From the NCBI GenBank assembly GCA_034231615.1, contig CM067314.1:13271415-13335414 (forward strand): a stretch of 64,000 nt of DNA, written 5' to 3'. The notes under the pieces were generated by a model. It saw nothing but the letters and a program-made list of their open reading frames with translations. It was not told the DNA's origin and did no database searches. Both the position numbers and the translations under genes were made by a program. Origin of the DNA: Meghimatium bilineatum. Taxonomy: Eukaryota; Mollusca; Gastropoda; Stylommatophora; Philomycidae. Below, piece after piece: positions 10,240 through 20,329 of this stretch (position 1 is its first letter; each line of letters begins with the position of its first letter).

Positions 10240-10560
10240 AAATCATGTGAAAAATGAGGAGATTACAAGAACTGTTGGAACAACATCAATGGTAAAATAT
10301 ATTGAAAAACAAATTGAAATAGTTCTGCCACATAATCGTTCGGTCACCCTTATTGACCAGCAGCAAGAACATACAACATAAAAAATGAAAACAGCAAGAT
10401 ACAGAGAAAGACCAAGAAGAAGGTGGATTGAAGGAGTTACCAACATTCTGACACTGCACAGTATTACTGCATATCAAGCGACCAAACGTGCAATAGCCTG
10501 AAAACTGATAGTCGTTCAACCCTGCGAAGCATCACAGTAAAATCCGAGAAAATACAATAG
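10240..10560 (+). pseudogene. LINE 3' end fragment (second LINE type)
   Basis: The reading RPRRRWIEGVTNILTLHSIT, then AYQATKRAIA* is shared with 34585-34680 (RPRR.IEEVTNVLRHHNITA) and, antisense, with 48718-48850. It ends in a (GATA)-like tail. A broken LINE C terminus. Confidence 0.6.
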
Positions 10561-10707
10561 ATGGATAGATAGAAAATGTTAAATATTACATTCCTTGTTT
10601 AACAGTGCCTGATTGTATATAATTGATATAAAGACATGAGAAATAAATCCTTTTTATATATGTATATATATTTATATCTAATCTATGCAAGAGCTTCATT
10701 ATTTTTA

Positions 10708-10835
10708 TGATTTTTTTTAACAGTGTTTATTAGGATAAATTCTCTTGTGTTGTTGTATATTATTTCTCTTATGATTTTTTAAACAGTGTTTATTATCAGA
10801 TAAATTCTCTTCTGTTGTTGTATATTACTAATGTT
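10708..10835. repeat. ~75-bp tandem duplication
   Basis: ATGATTTTTTTTAACAGTGT, then TTATTAGGATAAATTCTCTT and GTTGTTGTATATTA occur twice in a row with small differences. Confidence 0.8.
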
Positions 10836-10997
10836 GTATAGAGTTATGTTTATTGCATTTCCCAGGAATTATGAATAATGAAACTCTTGTATTCTTTTGT
10901 GAAATGGTCAGGTCTTGTCGTAGCTTTATTTTTTATCCAGAAGACTCCCAACTCTCAGCGGTTGTGCAACGAAAGTATAATTGTATAAATGTAGTAT

Positions 10998-11166
10998 CTT
11001 CTTCCTCGTTCGTTCTCAAACTCCTGCAGTTAGCAGGATGTAGTCCGGAGAACGGAATGCATTGTGTCATGGTTTAAGCGTTGATGCGATAACTACGCCT
11101 TTCGGCCTGACACATCCAACTTCAGCATGGCTTTGGGTCACTGACCCTATATGGGATGGGACAATA
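10998..11166 (-). mobile_element. SINE family B copy, 5'-truncated
   Basis: Antisense copy from the tail to the GACCCTATATGGGATGGGAC segment. The outer third of family B is missing. Confidence 0.8.
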
Positions 11167-11379
11167 AATGAAGTGATATGGGGGATATTGGCTTGTCATC
11201 TACTAGAACTTTGTTGTTGTATAGTGGTTGGTCTGGTAAGCAACTGGTGAGACCAGGGCCACAGATACATCTTCAGTGGGGAGAGGGATTTTACCTATAA
11301 CTTTTACAAATGGTCATTCACCAATTATCATATACAGTTCTCTCTTTATTGACTATTGCTTCACTCATGTGGCAACCAG

Positions 11380-11530
11380 AGTCTGGACTTTTAGTTCAGG
11401 GTGCAAAGAATAGGGTCACTGTCTTCTTTCCAGGCATGTTGTAGGGGGCGACTAAGGAAAGTTGGGAAATAGGCTGACAACTTGTCACCTGTGAGAAAAT
11501 CATTGTCATATCTTGTCTCCATTTCTTAAT
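11380..11530 (+). repeat. Family-B-related core repeat, uninterrupted
   Basis: CAACCAGAGTCTGGACTT, GGTGCAAAGAATAGGGTCAC and GGGGGCGACTAAGGAAAG match 24068-24130 plus 24757-24800, where a 0.6-kb element interrupts the same sequence. The CAAAGAATAG and GGCGACTAAGG blocks are also the core of SINE B. Confidence 0.6.
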
Positions 11531-11559
11531 TTTGTATGACAAATAAAGAAAAATCATGC

Positions 11560-11692
11560 AGAAAACAGGATTTTAACCAGCTCCACTCAGGTGGCACCCA
11601 ATCGCCTCACACCTTGAGTCACCACGTGTTCTGTCCTCAGCCACACCACATCCCCAATAAAAGATGTGATTTTAGTCAAGACTTTCAACGTA
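11560..11692 (-). mobile_element. tRNA-like repeat family H, antisense copy
   Basis: The sequence pairs with 19520-19660 read on the opposite strand: ACTAAAATCACA, GGGGATGTGGT and GGTGCCACCTGAGTGGAGCT. That copy carries a B-box-like GGTCAAGTTCAAATC. A partial third copy is at 19440-19505. Confidence 0.55.
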
Positions 11693-12600
11693 TTAGGTAT
11701 TAAGTATGTTGATTATCATCTCCGCACACCGGACACGTCCATAGGTGCTCCGATCTCCACTTCAGTAAATCTCTCAGGGTATAACGGCTGATGGTTCCGG
11801 TTCTATGTTGGTTCACTACTCTTTTTGAAATCTTTGTCAGGGGTTCTCTTCGGGTCACGCCCAATTATGGTATTGACTCATACTTATTCATCTACAAATT
11901 CTCTGATCGTGAGGACTCACGAAGAGCAGTGAGTATGTCTGCTCGGTCCATAGGCTGACCGTCTGTTATGGTGGCGAGACTAGCTAATTTGTTGGCATGT
12001 TCATTTCCCTCCACGCCCGCATGTCTGGGGACAAAAATAAGCCTGAGTTTGCATAGTGATGCCCACATTTTAGCTCTCTCCATTCCGACCATTCCCTACG
12101 TACATCACCTGTTTTGACTTTCTGAATCATATTCAGTGAATCACTTAAAGTAAAGTGCCTGTGTTACAGCGAATACTTCCAGTTAGACTGCTCATTGTTG
12201 CGGTAAAGGCACCACTGGCTTCGTGTACTGTTTTCCCTTTTGATCTGACAGTAAAGGCCCATACGCATTGCTGATGGCGGATGACCGACCCGTCCGTGTA
12301 AATGACAACATCTGAATCATCAGCATTCTTGCATATTAGTGCCTTGACCTCAGCATCCACACTTACATGACTGTGTTTCTTGCACTCTCTGTTTAGTATA
12401 ACGACGGTCTAGACTGCCTCTTGAAAGAACGTAGGAATAGGTATCCATTCCTCACCAGGAGCTATGTCTTCTGGGGCGCAGATATGTTCAAAAGTATCTT
12501 CGGCCCGACCCATCCACAATTTTCCTCTCTTAAGCCTGCTTCCCTTCACAAGAGGGAGCTCGCTGTGTAGTGGGTGGTCTATCAACTTATACACATATAT
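11693..12600 (-). pseudogene. LINE RNase H domain remnant
   Basis: On the - strand the frames give IPTFFQEAV, DVVIYTDGSVIRHQQCVW (the first catalytic Asp block of RNase H), VHEASGAFTATMSSLT, then LIFVPRHAGVEGNEHANKLA. This is the RNase H domain of an I-like LINE with stops and a frameshift near 12150. Related remnants lie at 25925-26640 (+) and 55800-57120 (+). Confidence 0.85.
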
Positions 12601-12955
12601 ATATATGTATAAAGTATTTTCAATGTATATATTCCCAAACCACTATGAATATGATGACCTGTCAATCAACACATGGACAATAACGCGTATGCTGCACTAA
12701 TAAATAAGATAAATACTATCAAATAATCCCATGGATTATACAGCATTATATAGATTGCATCTTTGTCCTTTTGTGGTAGACTACTAGGTAACAGGGAGGG
12801 AATGCTAGAAGTGTCATCACTGTGGATGGCTCAACAAATCTAACAAGAATGATGAGAAGGTTGGCCCAGATGTATGTGCTGTGCTCCTGGCAAGATTTTG
12901 TAATCCTGGCACAATGGAATACCTCCCTTTGGGGACAAAACATGCATCCATAAAC
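12601..12955. other. Unassigned DNA
   Basis: A short (TA)n palindrome sits at 12594-12612. Nothing else recognised. Confidence 0.5.
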
Positions 12956-12970
12956 CCCCCTTATGCAACT

Positions 12971-13247
12971 TGGGAGCCACGTAGCATAGTGGTTAGCGCA
13001 CTGGTTTCGCATATGAGTGGTCCTGGGTTCATTCCCCAGTTGAGACAGAAATGTTTTTCAGATAGTAACTGCTCCCTGGTCGACCCAGCCTTAAATAGGT
13101 ACCGGATTAATCCAGGAAGTAAAGACTGCGAGGGAGAGGAGATGGCTACTGCCCTCATTTGCAGAGCCTCTGAAATGTGAGATCGCTAACATCTCACACC
13201 CCTACGGCATTAATAAATGCTATGGGTTACTTTACTTTTTTTACTTA
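12971..13247 (+). mobile_element. tRNA-derived SINE family D, copy 2 (most complete)
   Basis: Target duplication CTTATGCAACT lies at 12960-12970 and 13248-13258. The head GTAGCATAGTGGTTAGCGCA fits a pol III A box, and GGGTTCATTCCCC fits a B box. The tRNA-unrelated body ends ATGCTATGGGTTACTTTAC. The promoter boxes still look intact, so transcription could persist. Confidence 0.92.
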
Positions 13248-13744
13248 CTTATGCAACTACGTCTTTGAGACAACCTTACGTAAGCCCGGGTGTCACCTCA
13301 GTTACATAACTGAAAAGAACCTGTGCTTTTATCTAAAGACTAGAGCTGTTAAGAGCTCACACCTAAAGGAATTACTTCATCATCATTACTTCTGTCACAT
13401 TTTTTAGTGGAAGCTTACACTTCAGATGTAAAATGTACTTCAGATTTAGTGTACTTCAGATTTAGAAAACATTTGTTGATTGATGGTGCCAAGCACTCTA
13501 GTCATACCTTATAAGTGTTTATTATTGTCCAACAAATGTAAAATGTTTGTGCTTATTTCTAAAAAAAGTCATGCAAAGAAAATAGTGTTTTAAGACTCCA
13601 AACTGTACTCAGTAGACTGAGAAGTCATACCTAAGTTCAAGATTATGAGACAGACTTGTTCAATTGTGAACTAAACCCATGGATGGCAGACTTATCCTCT
13701 ATGCATCTTAGAGAATTTTCCTCGTTAATCTACTTGGTTTGTAT

Positions 13745-13950
13745 TTACAATCTCGCTGGTTTGATACAGGACTGTGATGTCTTGTTTACAAATGAATTCT
13801 GAGGTCAGTGGGGATTATCACTTGAAGCTATGAATTTAGTGATGTGAGAGGGGGTAATCTTGGTTGATCGGTACTGCTCTGTTGGGAGGGACAGAATGTC
13901 TAGAAAATCCATGTATAAGAAAGTCAGTCATCTACACCATTGTCAACTCT
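13745..13950 (+). mobile_element. Degraded family-F-like SINE
   Basis: GTGGGGATTATCACTTGAAG, GAATTTAGTGATGTGAGAGG and GTCATCTACACC keep the order of family F (34935, 41310) with many changes. Confidence 0.45.
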
Positions 13951-13979
13951 AATGAGAATCTTTCATTAAAAAACTCTTC

Positions 13980-14190
13980 GTTACTGCATTTTTTCCTGTG
14001 AAGGAGTGCAAGGAGACTTTCTATGGGCTTTGGAAATAAAGGTCACTTTGCCATAGCAGACGCCGCAACATGTACAGGAAGGATTTTGATTGTACCTCCA
14101 AAACAAAATCGTATCCCAACTGGATTGAACCCGAGACCTCAAGGGTCTGAGAACGGCATTCTAACCACACGGCTATGTGCTCCACTAATG
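13980..14190 (-). mobile_element. tRNA-derived SINE family E, antisense copy
   Basis: It is the reverse complement of the copy at 16487-16695. The inverted B box reads GGATTGAACCCGAGACCTC. The body includes GAAGGAGTGCAAGGAGACTT. Confidence 0.8.
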
Positions 14191-14690
14191 AAAATAGCAG
14201 AAGAAATTATGGTCTGCTGACTTTAAATGGCTAGAGAATTGACTTCATTGTAGTTACCCCATCCCTCTCAACAAAGCTCCAAACCGCCTGACAAGAGTAA
14301 CATTCATAACATGTAACTCCACACCGAGTGATAATACCCAAGGATTCATTCAAAATCTCTTGAACACAAAGCAAATGGCTTAAGCATTACACTAGGGAGA
14401 TAGATTTCCTCTGAATTATGGAACTACTTCTAAACACTAGGGTCTCCACGAATCTCTTGATCGAATCACGCTGTTCATCAAAGCTATTGATTATTATATA
14501 TCCTGATGACTGACTGAAGAATGATGAAGAAAACTGTATTCAGGTCTGTGGTCAAAAGAAGTCTATCATTGACTTTAGCAGGTAGAGATAGGCCCTTTTT
14601 GTTTATTTTTAATCAGATACTGGACATTTTTTATATAGGAAGTCAGTCCTTGGTTCTTCTCCTTGGTTGTTAATTTGTGGCTGTCATAAT
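14191..14690. other. Unassigned DNA
   Basis: Nothing recognised. Confidence 0.5.
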
Positions 14691-14694
14691 TTAA

Positions 14695-15345
14695 GCTTTA
14701 ATTCCATATTTGTTATTGCATCTGTATTCAAATACCTCCGATCCAGCATATGCAGCGATGGAAAAAGCAAAGCAGAACTAAAAATAAGGCTGGAGATGGC
14801 TTTAGCGTCCTTGTCAAGGTTAACGGTGATTTGGAAAAGCAACATCAGTGTTGGAGTGAAAGTCAAGCTGTACAAATCTCTGATGCTTTCTGTTGCGCTG
14901 TACGGTTGTGAGAGTTGAACACTCATTGCGGACATGGAGAGACGATTACAAGCTTTCAAGTACAAATGCTACAGATGAATTCTATGAATTTCCTATAGGG
15001 AATATAAGACCAACTTGTATGTAAGAAATAAAATAGAAATGTATGCAGGTGTACAAGAACCATTGCTTTCAATAGTGAAATGACAAAAACTAGCATGGTT
15101 TGGACATGTATGCAAACATGATTCCTTGTCAAAAACAATACTGCAGAGAAATGTCGAAGGGGGAAGAAGCAGAGGAGGACAAATACAAGCAGGGACAGAC
15201 AACATCAAGGAATGGACAGGACAAGATTTTTCCTCACTCGTCCGCATCACTGAGGATAGGAATTGCTGGAAGACTCTGTGTGCTGAAGCATCCAATGTGG
15301 TACCCCCACAACCCTGAAGGGTTACGGGTTTATTGATTGATTGAT
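14695..15345 (+). pseudogene. LINE C-terminal fragment with (TGAT)n-tailed 3' end
   Basis: Frames give FKYLRSSICSDGKSKAELKI, LYKSLMLSVALYGCES*, then LAWFGHVCKHDSLSKTILQ and GRSRGGQIQAGTDNIKEWTG. The 3' end is CCCTGAAGGGTTACGGGTTT followed by (ATTG)n. The same end is found antisense at 46805-47075 and 54265-54392. Several stops and frameshifts. Confidence 0.85.
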
Positions 15346-15499
15346 CCAATCTTACTAACATAGATGTCTTGGGCTGTCCATTTACTGAACATAATTTATT
15401 TGAAGTAAATTTATCAACTTCCTAGTGTTTTATTTCATGTTTGTGTGTTTCATGTCAAATTTCAGAATTAAACAAAATATTGCGAAACTTTATGAAATA

Positions 15500-15910
15500 T
15501 TGAATTCCTAAATAGTACCAGATAATATAGACCACATCATTTTTATTCTTTGTAGTTTTGTAAATGTTGACAAAAGATTATCTTTTTTTAATTTGTTACT
15601 GTTGTAGAAAGTTTATCTATATTCTCATACAGCTATGATATATATGGGGTCTAGAGTATTAGGCCCCTATGTCTGCTTCATATTTTGAACATTTTGTTTC
15701 GTATAAAATGTTGGCTTCATATTTTGAACATTTTGTTTCGTATAAAATGTTGGCTTCATATTTTGAACATTTTGTTTCGTATAAAATGTTGGCTTCATAT
15801 TTTGAACATTTTGTTTCGTATAAAATGTTGGCTTCATATTTTGAACATTTTGTTTCGTATAAAATGTGTTTACTTCATATTTTGAACATTTTGTTTCGTA
15901 TAAAATATGT
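15500..15910 (+). repeat. Dispersed repeat with six 39-bp tandem units
   Basis: Positions 15505-15665 match 19968-20125 (AATATAGACCACATCATT, GTAGTTTTGTAAATGT, GTTTATCTATATTCTCATAC). A tandem of GCTTCATATTTTGAACATTT plus TGTTTCGTATAAAATGTTG then follows, six units here against two at the other locus. Confidence 0.85.
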
Positions 15911-16094
15911 ATGCTTCCCTAAATGATTTTTTCTTCGAAATTCCACGTTAGATAATGTATTTTGATTGGTGCCGTTGCCTCTCTACATCACTGCATGGCA
16001 CGGTCCTGGCTGGCACACTTTGATCTAGATGTTTGTTACACCAAGCTCATTCCATAAGTGATTGCATTATCCTAGCTTATTGTTGGAGCTAGGG

Positions 16095-16480
16095 AAGAGG
16101 CAACAGAGATGTGGTTCTTCAGAAGAATGCTGAGAATACCATGAACTGCCAGAAAAATTAATGTAGAAGTGTTGAAAGAGTCAAATGTGAAATGGACCTT
16201 AATCAACAATATAAGAAAAAGGGGTTAATAATAATAATAATAATAATAAATCTTCATTTTTGTGCCACTTCATGAGACAGGCAGGTTTAGAGAACTTAGT
16301 CACAACAGGAAAAATTGAAGGCAACAGAGACAAAGGGTGACAACGTGAGAAAATATTAGACAGTTTGACAACCTGGCACCTCAAGGAAACAACAACGACT
16401 TTGATACATAATACTGTGGACAGAGAGCTGTGGAGAGCCATGACCGCCTACGCCAGCCGGCATGGCACCTGATGATGATG
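16095..16480 (+). pseudogene. LINE (RTE-like) C-terminal fragment
   Basis: EATEMWFFRRMLRIP* then INVEVLKESNVKW and a (TAA)n microsatellite at 16228-16253, then the CATGAGACAGGCAGGTTTAG block shared with 7575 and 37066. It ends with GGCATGGCACCTGATGATG. Confidence 0.85.
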
Positions 16481-16486
16481 ATGTTG

Positions 16487-16695
16487 GAGCGCATTGCTGT
16501 GTGGTTAAAACGCTGTTCTCAGATCCTTGAGGTCCCGGGTTCAATCCATGGTTGGGACTAGATTATTTTTTCCAGAGGTACAATAAAAATCCTTCCTATA
16601 CATGTCGTGGCATCAGCTATGGCAAAGCGGCCTTAATTTCCACAGCCCATAGAAAGCCTCCCTGCACTCCTTCACAGGAAAAGATGCAGTAATAA
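16487..16695 (+). mobile_element. tRNA-derived SINE family E, sense copy
   Basis: The head is GCTGTGTGGTTAAAACGCTG with a B box in CCCGGGTTCAATCCATGG, directly after the LINE fragment. The body matches the antisense copy at 13980. Confidence 0.82.
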
Positions 16696-17013
16696 GTCTT
16701 ATTGTTATATGAAGTTCATTCCTTCAGTGAACAATACTTCCACCCATGTGTTACCACAACCAAAAATATTTTAATAAAAAGGGGTGCAAATAATAGTATC
16801 GTTTCCACCTGCCATGCTGATTGTAAAATGTTTCTAAGGAGGTTGGATGCAGTCTAGCAACCCCATCTCAAGATCTCTATTATGATGAAGCCTACTAATG
16901 ACCTACTAATGTTTCAGGATTTCCACACAAAAAATAAGTGTAATATTTTTTTATACAGTAGATAATTACCCAGCTCATGTTATCGACTACATTATGTAAA
17001 AGTCTACTGGGAT

Positions 17014-17690
17014 GTGCAAATCTCTGGAAACCTTGATAATATACTAGACAACGTTTCAAATTTCATTTATTTGGGAAGCAAGATAACAGCAGATGAGGAT
17101 ACCAACTCAGAAATCAAGACTCGAATTGCTCTCGCCTCCAACACCTTTAACAAACTCTCAAACATCTGGAGATCGAAGACTGCAAGTAAACACATCAAAC
17201 TGCGACTATTCAATGCAAGTGTGATTCCATCATTGACATATGGATGTGAAAGTTGGAAATCTACCGCAATAATGGATAAGAAGTTAGTTGCCTTTGAAAA
17301 TAGATGCCTCAGAAAAATCACAAATACTAATTGGAAAGACTTTAAATCAAACGACATACTAAGAGAGGAGACAAAACAAGAATATGTGACGAACATCATC
17401 AGAAAATGCCATTGGACATACATCTGTCACATACTTAGAATGAAGGAAGACAGAATTCCACGACAAGCCTTCATGTGCACACCAGACGGGAAAAAGAAAA
17501 CAGGGAAGACCAAAAACAACGCTCAGAAGAACTTTTATGAATGAACTAAAATCAACAGGCATAAATGCAAAAGACCTGTAATCCTTGGCAACTGATCGAC
17601 AGGAATTGAGAACTATGACATCCGCCCTATGTGCCAAACTTGGCAAAAGAGGAATTGACTGGAAAACTTTCCCATCAGAAAAGAACGTAT
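17014..17690 (+). pseudogene. LINE ORF C-terminal fragment (third LINE type)
   Basis: An open frame of 176 codons reads NFIYLGSKITADEDTNSEIK, SLTYGCESWK, RCLRKITNTNWKDFKSNDIL and a Lys-rich end, with degraded continuation to about 17690. It is the LINE family found antisense at 27225-27600 (RCLRRITNTHWSEFKSND). It is the longest intact LINE frame in the window, but no RT catalytic block is present. Confidence 0.85.
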
Positions 17691-17699
17691 GCAAAATAC

Positions 17700-18360
17700 C
17701 AATCTGAAGTTAGAAGTAAAACTCCACCTCCTGGCATGGAAACAAGTGATTCTCACACTTCCTCTGGGTTCCACTATCATCCAGACATCACATTATTTGC
17801 TTAAATATATCAGTGCATATATTTTAAAGAGAATATTTTCAATGAGAAATTATCTCCTGGAGAAATCAGAACTTATAACCAACAAATGACTGCTTATGCT
17901 CTTAGATTGACAAAGCACTTATGAAAGGAATTTCCTCAATACAATTATGCTAGTTCCTAATCAAATATTGTAAACTGTCCTGATCATGTGATTTCATCTA
18001 TTAATTATATCAGTTTTCATAATAGCAGTGTTACTGTAACTATTACAATGTTATGTAAACATGAATTTGTACAATCTGGCCCTCTTGGCAGCTGAAGTTA
18101 TATCATATAACCTTGTATGTGGAACATTTTTTTCTGCTACATAACATTGTAATGTTTTGAATTTTAACAATGAATTGTAAAAATGTATTTTATGAAAAGA
18201 CTTGTTTATCTTGCTAACCAACTAAATATTTCTAAATTTCAATCCGGCATGTGACGTGTGTCGTGAGATTCATCCTTGTCTTCTTTTATGTGTGTGCTAT
18301 CTATTTCAGTGATCATTCCTTGATGAATGCCAGTTTGATTGAAACTATGAATTTGTCAAT
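17700..18360. other. Unassigned AT-rich DNA
   Basis: Nothing recognised. Confidence 0.5.
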
Positions 18361-18369
18361 TATTATTAT

Positions 18370-18965
18370 TATTCTTCTTTCGTTCACTTGAAAGATGTCT
18401 ATATCTGTAATTCTGTCTCCTTAATAAAACTCACTGTCTTTTGTAGTTCATACAGTGTCCCATAGAGCTTTGATTCCAGTGTTGTTTCCTCCGGCCAATA
18501 TGTCTGCCTCAGCGTTTCATGATCAGAACACTCTTGAGTTATATGTTTGGCACTCTGTGCTGCCTGTCCACATGTACACACGGCAGTGTTGCCAATCTTG
18601 AACTTTGTATACATGTGACTGCGGAGTCGGTTCTGAGACGTAGAATTATAACTTGTTCTGATCTGTTCATAATGTGATAGACATCTTGTGTTGGTGTTTG
18701 TGGCTTTCTTATTGACTTGATCATCTGTTTTTTCTGGTGTCCTCACCTCTCTTGTCAATATGATCATAGCCCCAGCTCTGATAGTGGCTGTTGAAGTCAC
18801 CACACACCATAAGTCTCTCTTTGTCTGGAATTGTGTCTAGTGCCAATGGTTTATCATTTGGGCAGTAGTAGTTCAGGAGATGGAATTCTGCACTGTCTGT
18901 TTTTAGGTGGAGCATCTGGTATTCTGCCCCTTCCATATATACTTCCAGCTGTGGGTTAGCCCTAA
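18370..18965 (-). pseudogene. LINE with endonuclease fused to C terminus by internal deletion
   Basis: On the - strand an endonuclease piece (EFHLLNYYCPNDKPLALDTI, then RLMVCGDFNSHYQSWGYDH) runs within a few codons into the C-terminal Cys segment (KIGNTAVCTCGQAAQSAKHI), which ends KETELQI*. RT and RNase H are missing between them. The 3' terminus and (GAA)n tail match the fragment at 8773. Confidence 0.82.
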
Positions 18966-19439
18966 TTTGTTAATTATATTATCTATGCCATTTTGACAAG
19001 GGTACTTAACAATTAAAACCTTAGAAGTGTGATAGAAAATGGAATAACCATGACATTTTCTTGTAACTTGTCAATATTATTGTTGAGAATGTTCTGCACA
19101 TGTCCTCTTGGCACAGAAGAACAATGTGACATTACACATGCACCAAAGAGGATATAACCGAACTGAAGTTACTGTGTTTTTTTCGTGTTCGGTTATCCGT
19201 TTTTTGAAAAGTGAAGACCTGTAGAGAATCATCGACAAATGAAGGTCTAGTATGTCATGCATGACTCAATCCAGCAAGTGTATCTACAATGGAAATACTT
19301 CATTAAAATTGACTGCGATGGTTGGATCATGTGCGCGGTATGTCAAACTTGTGTATTCCCAAACCAGTACTATTTGGTGAATGAATCATATATCATAGAA
19401 GCATCAAAGATTTATTAGTAAAGAAAATTCATAATGCAA

Positions 19440-19660
19440 TAAATGAGATTTGAACCAGGTCCGCTTAGATGGCAACCACTTGCTTCACAACTTTATTCAA
19501 CACTGCAAGAATATACGCGTTGAAATTCTTGACTAAAATCACACCGGTTTTTGGGGACGTGGTATGGTTGAAGACGGAAACTCTGTTGACACAACTTGCA
19601 AGACAAGTGGGTGGCATCTGAGCAGGTCAAGTTCAAATCTTGTTTACTACATTATGTTTT
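19440..19660 (+). mobile_element. tRNA-like repeat family H, partial inverted pair
   Basis: The sense copy at 19520-19660 includes GTGGGTGGCATCTGAGCAGG and a B-box-like GGTCAAGTTCAAATC. A shorter antisense piece precedes it at 19440-19505. Confidence 0.5.
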
Positions 19661-19692
19661 TTCTTTAATGATAAATCCTCAACGTTATGATA

Positions 19693-19855
19693 TTCTTCTT
19701 CTTCTTCATCGTTCATTCACAAACTCCCGCTGGATCTCCCTTGTAGCAAGACCATTGTCCTACTAGATTTCTAGCAGAATGTAGTCCAGAGAATGCAAAT
19801 GCGTTGTGTCACCGTTTTATTTGCGCCAATGGCCCGACACATGCATCTTCGGCAG
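19693..19855 (-). mobile_element. SINE family A copy
   Basis: Antisense copy from the TTCTTCTTC tail to CATCTTCGGCAGG. Flanks TTATGATATT and TTATATTATT are an imperfect target duplication. Confidence 0.85.
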
Positions 19856-19964
19856 GATTATATTATTCAATTACCCATGTCACATCTGAAGCAATTTTTT
19901 GTTCTGCACTATTTATGTTTACAAGTAGGCTTCCATTTAAAGAACGGGTGTGTGTGAATGGGGT

Positions 19965-20217
19965 GAATTCCTACAGAGTACCAGGTAATATAGACCACAT
20001 CATTCTTATTCTTCGTAGTTTTGTAAATGTCAATACAAGAAATGCCCTTTTTTAATGTCGCTGTTCTAGAAGTTTATCTATATTCTCATACAGTTATCAT
20101 ATATACGGGACTTAGTGTAATATGTCTGCATTATATTTTTAACATTTTGTTTTGTATAAAATGTTTGCTGCATATTTTTAACATTTTGTTTTGTATAAAA
20201 TGTTTACTTCATATTTA
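19965..20217 (+). repeat. Dispersed repeat with two 39-bp-type units
   Basis: Second copy of the 15500 repeat: same unique part, then only two diverged units of CATATTTTTAACATTTTGTT. Confidence 0.82.
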
Positions 20218-20329
20218 GTAAAAGGCTCGTGGAGAACACCATAAATAACCCAGTAGAAAGCCAGGGGAAACTACTACTGTAAATATCCCTAGATTACGTT
20301 ATGTTTCGACACGACTTAGATAATATGCC

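Noticed and set aside
17014-17544. 176-residue ORF as a host gene
   Set aside because: It is a LINE C terminus (YLGSKIT, YGCESW, RCLRKITNTNW) also found at 27222, and has no start or RT core.
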